A stretch of 64,000 nucleotides of DNA from Rhodococcus qingshengii (lineage in GTDB: Bacteria; Actinomycetota; Actinomycetes; Mycobacteriales; Mycobacteriaceae), in NCBI RefSeq assembly GCF_021025955.1, contig NZ_JAJNCL010000002.1:111616-175615 (forward strand). The letters are read 5' to 3'. Each line of letters starts with the position of its first letter. Positions within the stretch are counted from its first letter, which is position 1. Made by a program: the position numbers and the translations under genes. Shown here piece by piece: positions 12,201-24,200 of the stretch. The notes beneath the pieces were generated by a model, which saw nothing but the letters and a program-made list of their open reading frames with translations, was not told the origin of the DNA and did no database searches.

Positions 12201-15200
12201 GATCAGCTACCACCGGAGTGTCGAACAGCGCTTTGACCCCCAGTTTTATGTTCGCCGCGGTGTTGATGCGCGCTATGACGCGGGTAGCACTGAGGGAGTC
12301 CCCGCCGAGCTCGAAGAAATTGTCATCGGCCCCCACCTGGTCGAGATCGAGCACGTCCGAGATCGCTCGAGCGACCACACCTTCGGTTCGCGTGATCGGC
12401 GCGCGATATTCTGCTGCGTTGAAAGTAGTGTCCGGTAGGGCTTTACGGTCCAACTTCCCATGCACCGTCACCGGCAACCCATCCAACACCACCACCACCG
12501 ACGGAACCATGAACCCCGGAAGAGACCTCCGCACCCCCTCCAACACCACCACCTCGTCAACCACCACCCCCACCTCACCCACCACAAACCCCACCAAAAA
12601 ATCCCCACCCACACCCGACCGCAACACCACCACCGCACCAGCCACCCCCGCCTGAGCAACCAACACCGCCTCCACCTCACCCAACTCCACCCGCTGCCCC
12701 CGCACCTTCACCTGAAAATCCGTGCGCCCCACAAACTCCAACTCACCACCACACCCCCACCGCACCACATCACCCGTCCGATACACCCGAGCACCCACCA
12801 CCCCAGACACCGGATCCGCCACAAACCGACCCGCCGTCAAATCCACACGACCCTCATACCCCCGCGCCACCTGCACCCCACCCACATACAACTCCCCCAC
12901 AACCCCCACCGGAACCGGCCGCAACCGCGAATCCAACACCAACACCCGCGTATTCCACACCGCCCGACCAATCGGAACACCCACCCCCACAACACCCTCC
13001 ACCACATGAAACGTCACATCCACCGACGCCTCCGTCGGCCCGTACAAATTCACCAACTCCGCACCACACACCCCCGCAAACCGCCCCGCCAACACCGACG
13101 ACAACCCCTCACCAGAGACAAACACCCGACGCACACTCGAACACCCCACCACCACCGAAGGCTCCCCCACGAACACCTCCAACATCGACGGCACAAAATG
13201 CACCACCGACACCCCCCACCGCTCGATCACACCCACCAAATACACCGGATCACGATGCCCACCCGGATCCGCCACCACCAACCGCGCACCCACCATCAAC
13301 GGCCAAAACAACTCCCACACCGACACATCGAACGACACCGGCGTCTTCTGCAACACCACATCCCCCACACCCAACGGAAACTCCCCCTGCATCCACAACA
13401 ACCGATTCACCACCCCCGCATGCGAGACCACCACCCCCTTCGGACGACCCGTCGACCCCGACGTGAACATCACATACACCGCATGCTCAGGCAACAACAC
13501 CCCCAACCGCTCCCCCACCCCCACCGGATCACCCGAAAACCCCGAAACATCAACACAACCCACATCGACAAACCCCACCCCCACCGGCAAACACCCACCA
13601 TCACCGCGCCGCGACAACACCACAACCGGATCCACCACCCCCACCACAAACCCCACCCGCTCCACCGGCGCACCCACATCCACCGGAACAAACACCCCAC
13701 CAGCCCGCACCACCGCAAACACCGCCACCAACAACTCCACCGACCGCGACAACGCCACACACACCCGCGACTCCGGACCCACACCCAACGAAATCAACAA
13801 CCGCGCAAAACGATTCACCCGAACATCGAACTCACCCCACGACAACACCACCCCACCACACACCAACCCCCCACCCCCCACACCAGCAAACCGCCCATCC
13901 AACACATCCACCAACGTCAAACCCCCCACCGCCACCCCCACACCATCCCAACCACCCACCACCAACCCACGCTCACCCGCAACAAACACGTCGACCTCAC
14001 CGACCGTTGTGTCCGCGTCCTCTGCGATGGTGGTGAGAATCCGCGCCAAACGCTGTGCGATGGTGTCGACCGCTGCGCGATCGAAGGCTGCAGGCTGGTA
14101 TCGCAGGCTCAGGTGCAAAGCCTGCTCGGCGATCGAGAGCACGGTGAGCGGGTAATGCGTCGCATCGCGGGCGTCCACGGTGGTGACTCGCATCCCGGCG
14201 ATGTCGGCGTTCTCATCCATCCCCGAGGTGTCAACGGGATAAGACTCGAAGACCGAGAGCGTGTCGAACAGGTTGCCCATCCCTACCCGTGCCTGAATCG
14301 AGCCGAGCCCGACATAGTGATGATCGAGGAGTGATACCTGCTCGTCCTGTAGTCGAGCGAGCAACTGGGCCCACGTCTCGTCCGGATCCAGTTGCACACG
14401 TACGGGCAACGTGTTGATCAGCAGTCCCATCATGTTTTCCACACCAGGTAGTTCAGGTGACCGCCCCGAGACCGTGGCGCCGAAGACTACGTCTTCGCGG
14501 GAAAGCAATCGGGACAACAGAACACCCCACGCGGCTTGGACCACCGTGTTCATCGTGATCCCGCTGCGCTGGACCAGTGCACCGAGTCCGTCGAGTACCG
14601 GTTCAGGCAGATCGACGATTACTTCCTCGGGCACACCCTGCTCCACGTTCGGTGCCGGATCTGCCAACAGGGTCGGCTCCTCGACGCCCTGCATGGCGTC
14701 TTCCCATACCGCGAGCGAGGTGTCGGGATCGCGGTCCGCCAACCATTCCAGATAAGTGCGGTACGAGGGAGACTCGGGAAGATCGGGCGGGACTCTGTCG
14801 ACCGGGAGACTGTCGGCGGCGTATCGCATCAGCAGTTCTCGTACCAACAGTGGCATCGACCAACCGTCGAGAACAATGTGATGATTTGTCACCGCGAGCA
14901 CGCACTGCGTCCGGGTGGTTCGCAGCAACGCCAGCCGTAACAGTGGCGGCGAGGCTAGATCGAAGGGAGCTCTGCGATCCTCATCGAGGCGCCGCCGTAG
15001 CTCTGATTCGGAAACCGATCCTTGTTCGGTGAGATCTACTTCGCTCCATGGAATCTCCGCATCGTCGACAATCAACTGCGCTGGTACACCGTTACTGTCG
15101 TAGACGAACGCCGCACGCAGATTCGGGTGGTCGACCAACAATCCGGCAGCAGCGCCGCGCACACGCTCGGAATCAACCACTCCTTCGAGTTCGACGCACA

Positions 15201-18200
15201 GTTGAGCTGTGTAGACATCCGTGGATGTTGCCGCTAGTGAAGCATGGAACATCAACCCAGACTGAAGGGGCGACACCGACCAAACATCGTTCAATGCCGG
15301 GTAATCCCCCTCCCAGCGTTCGATCTGTTGCTGGTCGACCGAGACCAGCGGGATGTCGGACGGTGTCAGACCACCCGCACCGGGTAACGATGCGTGAGCG
15401 GTCAGACCATCGAGCGCACGACGCCAGAGGTCCGCGAACTCCGCGACGTCCGACTCGTCGAGCACCCCGTGTGGAAATGCAAACGAAGCTGTCAGGCATG
15501 GCCCGTCGGGGCCGTCCTCGACGGCCGCGTTGATGTCGATCACGGACGCCACAGGCGTGGAACGATTCTGGGTTCCGCCGAGCTTTCGATTACCCTCCAC
15601 CGGCAGCCAGTCCTCTGTTCCGTCAGAGGAGCCGATCCGGCCCAGATAGTTGAAACTGATCTGAGGAGAACGGAATCGGCCGGGTGTGTCGCTCTCGCCA
15701 GACAGGTACTGCAACATCCCGAATCCGATTCCATGATCGGGGATCGCACGCAAGTACTCTTTGACAGCTTTGAGGGCCCGACCGGCGTCGGCGCCACCTG
15801 CCAGTGCGTCGTCGACGTCGATTCCGCCGAGATCCACGCGCACCGGGTAGAGCGTGGTGAACCAACCAACGGTGCGAGCGAGGTCTGCGCCGGGAACCGC
15901 TCCTTCCTCGCGGCCGTGTCCTTCGAGAGTGATCAGGGCGGTGGCGGTATCCATACCTCGGCGTCGTCGCCACCCGATAGAAGCCAACGCGACAGCGGTG
16001 AGGAGTCCGTCGTTCACGCCGGCGTGGAATGCCGCAGGAACCGTGGTGAGAAGGTTCCTGGTCACCGGCGGCGAGATGTCCACTATGACGGTGACGACCG
16101 TGTCGTCGACGTCGATCGTGGAATCGAGTGGGCGCGAACCGATCAGCGAGTCATCACCGTTCAGAATCGTTTTCCACATGTCCCGTTCGACGCTCCGGTC
16201 GCCCACGTGCTCGACAAGCCCATGCGCCCATCGCCGGAACGAAGTTCCCATCTGTGGCAGTTCGGGCGTGACACCGGCCTGGAGTTGTGCTGTCACCGAC
16301 GCCAGGTCGGTGACCAGAATGCGCCACGAGACGCCGTCGACAACCAGGTGATGAATCACCACAAGTAGTCGGCCCCGCTTCTTCGACAGATCGGGATGGT
16401 CAGCAAGGTCGAACCAGACAACGCGAACCACGTCGGCGGAAGCAGGATCCAAGCTGTCGGCCGCGGCCTCGAGTTCCCTCGACGCCAAGGCGGTGAAGTC
16501 GTCGTCGTCCACCGCGTCGACTCCCACACGACGGATCAGTCCTTCGGCCGAGATCGAGCCAGGCGGTAAAACTTCCATGACCCGCTCACGCTCGACCAGG
16601 CGCGCGCGGAGCATGTCGTGCCGGTCCAGCAGCACCTGGACGCTACGGACAAGGACGTCCTGGGTGAGATCACCGGGAGCTGTCAGCAAGAGCGCCTGGG
16701 AGAACCGGCTCAATTCGCCGTCAATTGAGCTGCCGCTGCGGTCGAGCATCCACTCTGCCACCGGCGTCAAAGGAACAGTACCGATGCCCGATCCTGGCAG
16801 CTCCGCGAGAACTTCCGTTCCGTCGTGCTCGAATTTCGCCGACTCGGCAAGCGCGGCAACAGATTTATGGACGAACACATCTCGAGGCGAGAAGATCACA
16901 CCTGCATCGCGAGCCCGGGCCACCAATTGGATGGACATGATGCTGTCGCCGCCGACCTCGAAGAACGAATCATGCACTCCTACGGTGTCGAGGCCGAGAA
17001 CCTGCGCGAACAGGCCGGCAAGAAGATTCTCGGTTTCCGTTCGTGGTGGCCGGTCGGGTGCGGAGGCGGACGAGAAATCGGGTGCGGGAAGCGCTGCGCG
17101 GTCCAGTTTTCCGTGAACCGTCAGAGGAAGGGCGTCGAGCATCACCACCGCCGCAGGCATCATGTACGACGGCAGACGCTTGCCTGCATGCGCGAGGACG
17201 TCACGCGTATGGATACTCGCTCCCCGATCAGGAACAACGTAGCCGATCAACCGATCGCTACCGCCTCCGTTCCAGACGCCCGTCACCGCCTGGGCCACGC
17301 ACGGGTGCGACTGCAGCGCCACCTCGACTTCCCCGAGTTCGATGCGGAACCCACGGACCTTCACTTGGGCATCGGTGCGCCCGAGATACTCCAGCTGTCG
17401 ACCGGGCATCCACCGCACGCGATCGCCCGTGCGATAGATCCGCGTTCCCGGCGCACCGAAGGGATCTGCGACAAACTGCGCGGCGGTCAACGGGGATCGC
17501 CGGTGATAGCCGCGAGCGAGAGCCGGCCCGGCAAGATATAGCTCACCCGCGACACCTACCGGTACTGCGCGCAGACGCGAGTCCAGCACTACCTCGCTGA
17601 ATCCGCGAGTCGGTCCGCCGATGGTGACCGCGTCGTTCGGAGCCAGTGCCGCGCTGATACTCGACACGACAGTTGCCTCGGTAGGGCCGTAGGCGTTGAA
17701 CATCTTTCTGCCCGGCGCCCAGCGGGCCACCAATTCCGGCGGGCAGGCCTCCCCACCTGTCACGACACAACCGACAGTGGTGAGACCGTCTGGGTCGACG
17801 GACGCCAACGCTGCCGGAGTCACAAAACAATGGGTGACGCGCTCGCGCTCCAGCAGCGCCGCCAACTCCGGCCCGCCGTAGACGGCCGGTGGCACGATCA
17901 CCATCGTGGCTCCAGCACCAACGGCCAACATGAGTTCGAGAACCGACGCGTCGAAACTCGGCGAAGCGAAGTGCAGAGTTCTGGATCGGGTCGTGGCGGC
18001 GAATGTCTCGCGCTCCTGGAGAGCAAAGTCGCTCAACCCGCGATGTGTGACCGTCACGCCCTTGGGCGTTCCTGTTGAACCCGAGGTGTAGATCAGATAG
18101 ACCGGATTGTCGATTCGAATCCGTGCCTTCCGATCAGCGTCGGTGACTTTCAACGGCGAGTACGCCCACAGCCGTTCCTCGAAACCGGCATCGTCGAGGA

Positions 18201-21200
18201 CCAGGCACGGCACGAGGCCGGACAATGCTGCGTGGTGAGCTCGAGACGTTATCCCCCACGCTGCACCGGAGTCGCCCAGCATGTACTCGATACGTGCAGC
18301 AGGATGTCCTGGGTCCACGGGGAGGAATGCCGCACCTGTTTTGGCAACGGACCACACCGCCAGAACGGACTCGACGGAGCGTGGGAGACACAACGCCACC
18401 ACCGATTCGGGACCCACTCCGGATTCGATCAGCATGCGGGCCAATCGGTTCGACTGTGCGTCGAGTCCGAGATAGGTCACTTCACGTTCCTCGAACACCA
18501 GCGCGACGGCGCCGGGATCCTGGGCGGTCGCCATATCTTTTGCTGCAGTAAGCAAATCCGGAAGAGTCTGAACAGCGGTGGAAATCACACCTCGCACGGG
18601 TACCAGTTCGACTGACTCACGGGTTGAGAGAATCTCGATATCTCCGATCCGCGATTGCGGTTTCGTGATAGCGCGCTCAAGAATCCGTTGCAGGCGGTCG
18701 ACGAAGCCCCTTACCGTTTCCTCGTCGAAAATATCCGTAGCATAACCGAATTCGGCGCGAATACCGCCGGGTTCGCCGGAGGCGACGACGTTCTGCGCCA
18801 CCGTCAACTGCAGATCGAAGTTGATGGTGTCGATCTCGACACCCACGTCCGTCACCTGCAGGCCGGGGAGTTCCAGTGTAGGTCGCTCGATGTCTTGGAA
18901 CTCCAACATGACTTGAACCAGGGGCGAGTATGCCGTCGAACGTGAAGGATTCACTATCTCGACGACTCGTTCGAACGGCACGTCCGCATGGATGAAGGCG
19001 CTCAGATCTACGTTTCGGACCTGGTCGAGGAAGTCCCCGAAAGTCGCGCCACGGTCCACTGCAGTGCGCAAGACCAACGTGTTGACGAACATGCCCACCA
19101 GGTCGTCGAGTTCGCGCTCACCACGCCCGGCGATGGGAGTTCCGACCGCTACGTCGTCCTCATCACTGAGCCTCGCCAGCAGCACTGCCAAAGCTGCGTG
19201 CACAACCATGAAGACCGTGGCGTTGTGTGTGCGCGACAGGGCAACCACACCGGCATGAACATCCGGACTGAACTCGAAACGAATCCGTCCGCGTCGAAGC
19301 GAACGCACATCACCGCGCGGTCGATCGGTCGGAATGTCGAGAACCTCCGGTGTGCCCGCAAGATTCTCGGCCCAATACGCGAGCTGTTTCGAGATCAAAG
19401 ACCGAGAGTCGGATTCCGAACCCAACCAACCACGTTGCCACAACGCGTAGTCGGCGTACTGGATCTCGAGCGGCGCCCACCGAGGTGCCTCACCGTTCAC
19501 GCGGGAGGAGTATGCGCTCATGAGATCTCGGGCCAGCGGTACCGTCGAGAATCCGTCGGCGGCGATGTGGTGAATCACGATCACCAGGACATGCGAGTGG
19601 ACCTGGTCATCTCGCCGCAACAAGGTGGCGCGCATCGGGACCTGCTGCATGACGTCGAAACCAACCGAAGCGATCTGCCGGCAACGCTCGCGCAGCTCTT
19701 GCTCTCCCTGCACAACTATCGGTGCAAGATCCGATACCACCTGTGAGGTGGCCATGATCACCTGACGCGGGCCGTCGTCGGTGAGAGGAAAAACAGTGCG
19801 CAAAGACTCGTGCCGCTCGACGACGTCGACAAATGCAGCGTGAAGTGCACTCAGATTCACTGCACCGTCGAGCCTCAACGCGCACGCGACGTTGTATGCG
19901 GCGGAATCGGGGGCGAACTGATTCGCAAACCACATTCGCTCCTGCGCCGGCGAAAGTGGGAGATCCGTCGTCGTACCCCGCGGCTTCAACGCTGGCTTGG
20001 CCCCTGCTCCTCCACTGATATCCCCTTTGCTATCGCTTCCGCGAAACTGCGCCAACTCGGCCAGCGCTGCAACGGTAGAAGCATCGAAGACGTCGCGGAT
20101 GTTGATCCGTTCGCCGAGAACAGAATTCACTCGTGCAACCAACCTGACCGCACTGAGAGAGTTCCCACCAAGGGCAAAAAAGTCGTCGTACACGCCCACC
20201 GTCGACGTTCCCAGCAGATCATCGAAGATTGCGGCAACCGTCTCCTCGACCGGCGTGCGCGGCGCAACGTACTGCAGCGGTTGAGGTTCGAAGTTGATGT
20301 CCGGTAGGGCTTTACGGTCCAACTTCCCATGCACCGTCACCGGCAACCCATCCAACACCACCACCACCGACGGAACCATGAACCCCGGAAGAGACCTCCG
20401 CACCCCCTCCAACACCACCACCTCGTCAACCACCACCCCCACCTCACCCACCACAAACCCCACCAAAAAATCCCCACCCACACCCGACCGCAACACCACC
20501 ACCGCACCAGCCACCCCCGCCTGAGCAACCAACACCGCCTCCACCTCACCCAACTCCACCCGCTGCCCCCGCACCTTCACCTGAAAATCCGTGCGCCCCA
20601 CAAACTCCAACTCACCACCACACCCCCACCGCACCACATCACCCGTCCGATACACCCGAGCACCCACCACCCCAGACACCGGATCCGCCACAAACCGACC
20701 CGCCGTCAAATCCACACGACCCTCATACCCCCGCGCCACCTGCACCCCACCCACATACAACTCCCCCACAACCCCCACCGGAACCGGCCGCAACCGCGAA
20801 TCCAACACCAACACCCGCGTATTCCACACCGCCCGACCAATCGGAACACCCACCCCCACAACACCCTCCACCACATGAAACGTCACATCCACCGACGCCT
20901 CCGTCGGCCCGTACAAATTCACCAACTCCGCACCACACACCCCCGCAAACCGCCCCGCCAACACCGACGACAACCCCTCACCAGAGACAAACACCCGACG
21001 CACACTCGAACACCCCACCACCACCGAAGGCTCCCCCACGAACACCTCCAACATCGACGGCACAAAATGCACCACCGACACCCCCCACCGCTCGATCACA
21101 CCCACCAAATACACCGGATCACGATGCCCACCCGGATCCGCCACCACCAACCGCGCACCCACCATCAACGGCCAAAACAACTCCCACACCGACACATCGA

Positions 21201-24200
21201 ACGACACCGGCGTCTTCTGCAACACCACATCCCCCACACCCAACGGAAACTCCCCCTGCATCCACAACAACCGATTCACCACCCCCGCATGCGAGACCAC
21301 CACCCCCTTCGGACGACCCGTCGACCCCGACGTGAACATCACATACACCGCATGCTCAGGCAACAACACCCCCAACCGCTCCCCCACCCCCACCGGATCA
21401 CCCGAAAACCCCGAAACATCAACACAACCCACATCGACAAACCCCACCCCCACCGGCAAACACCCACCATCACCGCGCCGCGACAACACCACAACCGGAT
21501 CCACCACCCCCACCACAAACCCCACCCGCTCCACCGGCGCACCCACATCCACCGGAACAAACACCCCACCAGCCCGCACCACCGCAAACACCGCCACCAA
21601 CAACTCCACCGACCGCGACAACGCCACACACACCCGCGACTCCGGACCCACACCCAACGAAATCAACAACCGCGCAAAACGATTCACCCGAACATCGAAC
21701 TCACCCCACGACAACACCACCCCACCACACACCAACCCCCCACCCCCCACACCAGCAAACCGCCCATCCAACACATCCACCAACGTCAAACCCCCCACCG
21801 CCACCCCCACACCATCCCAACCACCCACCACCAACCCACGCTCACCCGCGCCCAGAATTTCCGTATCGCCCACCGGGGCAGTAGGATTCGCCACCAACGA
21901 CGTGAGCAGGCGGACGAACCGCTCGGCGAACTCCGAAACCGTGCCGCGCTCGAAGATGTCCGAGGCATAGGTGAAGGCTGCATCGAGGCCGGTGGGGATG
22001 CCATCCTTGCCGCGCCGTTCGGAGAGAGCCAACTGCAAGTCGAATTTTGCGACACCGATATCCACCGGGATCACATCGACAACGAGTCCTGGCAGTTCGA
22101 GATGGGGGTGGGCGATGTTCTGAAACTCCAACAGAACTTGGAAGAGCGGTGAATGAGACGTCGAACGTTCCGGCGCAATCGCGTCGACGACGCTCTCGAA
22201 CGGCACCTCGGTTTGCCCGAACGCTCCCAGATCAACGTCGCGAGTTCGTGCAAGGATTTCCTCGAAAGTCGCGGCGGTATCAACGGCGGTTCGCAGGACG
22301 ACAGTGTTGACGAACATCCCGACCAGATCGTCGAGGACTTGCTCGGCGCGCCCTTCTACCGGAGTGCCGATCGCTATGTCCGGCGAGGCGCTCAGCCGTG
22401 CCAACAGAATCGCCAGCACTGCGTGCACCACCATGAACGGTGTCGCATTGTGATTCCGAGCGAGTTCGAGGAGGTCACTGTGCACGTCTTCGGGCACCGA
22501 GAATCGGACCGATTCACCGCGCATGGATCGTTCCGCCGGCCTCGGTCGATCCAGCGGAAGGTCGATCACGTCAGGTAGACCAGACAGGTTGGACGTCCAG
22601 TAGTCCAACTGCTTCGCCTGGAGCGTGTCCGGATCGGCGTCACTGCCGAGCAGTTCGATCTGCCATTGGCTGTAGTCGGCGTACTGCACAGGCAAAGGCG
22701 GCCAGTCCGGTGCCCGACTGGCAGCCCGCGCCGCGTAGGCGCGGGTCAGGTCGCGGGCCAGCGGCTCGAGAGAAGCTCCATCCGCCGAAATATGGTGAAC
22801 CACCAACGCGAGGACATGATCGTCAGGAGTGATTCGAAAAAGGGACCCGCGCAGGGGCACGTTCGCGCTCACGTCGAACCCCTCGCGAGCCAGATCTGCG
22901 ATGCGACGGTCCAAGGCTTCCTCGTCAACGGATACTTCCCACGACAACTTCGACGTCACGCGTTCCGAAGGAACTACTACCTGATGTGGACCGTCGACCG
23001 ACGCCGGGTAGACGGTACGAAGCGATTCATGTCGATCGACAACATCTCCCACCGCGAGCTGCAGCGCAGCCACATCCAACACCCCTGACAGTCGGACCAC
23101 CATCGGAATGTTGTAGGCCGGGGACGACGTGTCGAACTGATTGACAAACCACAGGCGTTGTTGTGCCAGAGACACCGGAATCGTGTCCCTGTTCGAATGT
23201 GCCTGCAGGATTGGACGCTTCGAACGCGAGCGATCAACACCGAAGGACTTCGCGTCACGCACGTGAAGGGCCAGTGATTCGACCGTCGGTGCTTCGAACA
23301 AAGTCCGCACCCCGAAATCGATTGCTTCAGCGGCATTGACTCGTGCGATCAGCTTTGTGGCAATCAGTGAGTTCCCACCCAGCTCGAAGAAGTCGTCACT
23401 CGCACCCACCGTCTCGGCACCTAGAACGTCGGCAAAAATCTCGGCCAGCAATAGTTCCTCGGCGCCCTCGGGCGGCCGAAAGTTGTCCGGCCGAGCATCA
23501 AACCGAGGTGCCGGTAAGGCAGCGCGATCGACCTTTCCCGATGGAGTTACCGGCAACTCGTCGAGTAGAACAAATGCCGCAGGAACCATGTACGACGGCA
23601 CACGGCTCGCGGCGTACTGCGTCAGATCGGCCGTCGAGAGAGCACTTCCGCCGGCAGTCACGACATACGTGGTGATCATCGTTGTACCGGAGGAAGCCGC
23701 ACGCGCCACGGTGACTGCATTCTCGACCTGCGGACACGACTGAACGACGCTGTCGATTTCCCCGAGCTCGATACGGAATCCGCGAACTTTCACCTGGAAG
23801 TCGCTACGACCGACGTACTCGAGTGCACGTCCGCGGCGCCGGCGCACCAAGTCCCCCGTTCGATACATCCGCCGGCCCGGGAGACCGAACGGGTCGGCCA
23901 CGAATCGTCCTGCCGTCAACGCATACTTCCGGTGATAGCCGCGTGCGAGCGCGTCTCCCGAGATGTACAGCTCTCCCACAACACCGTCGGGGACGGGGTG
24001 CAGCCGCTGATCGAGCACGATCTCGTCGAATCCGCGGAGCGGACCGCCCACAGTGATGTTCTCCGACGACACCATAGGCTCGCCGATGTTCGACATGACG
24101 GTGGTCTCGGTCGGCCCGTAGGCATTGCACAGCCGTCGGCCGGGAGCCCACCGCTGCACAAGATCCGGCGGACAGGCCTCACCACCGACAACCACATCGC

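Noticed and set aside
12481..13970. CRISPR array or simple-sequence repeat suggested by the CACCACC-rich texture
   Set aside because: There are no regular repeat/spacer units; the texture comes from skewed codons in a conserved A domain.
12460..14334. Plus-strand open frame of 624 codons, His/Pro/Arg-rich (and its twin at 20329-22152)
   Set aside because: It is the antisense of the skewed A-domain repeats; lack of stops follows from the C/A-only composition, and the product is low-complexity without any family signal.
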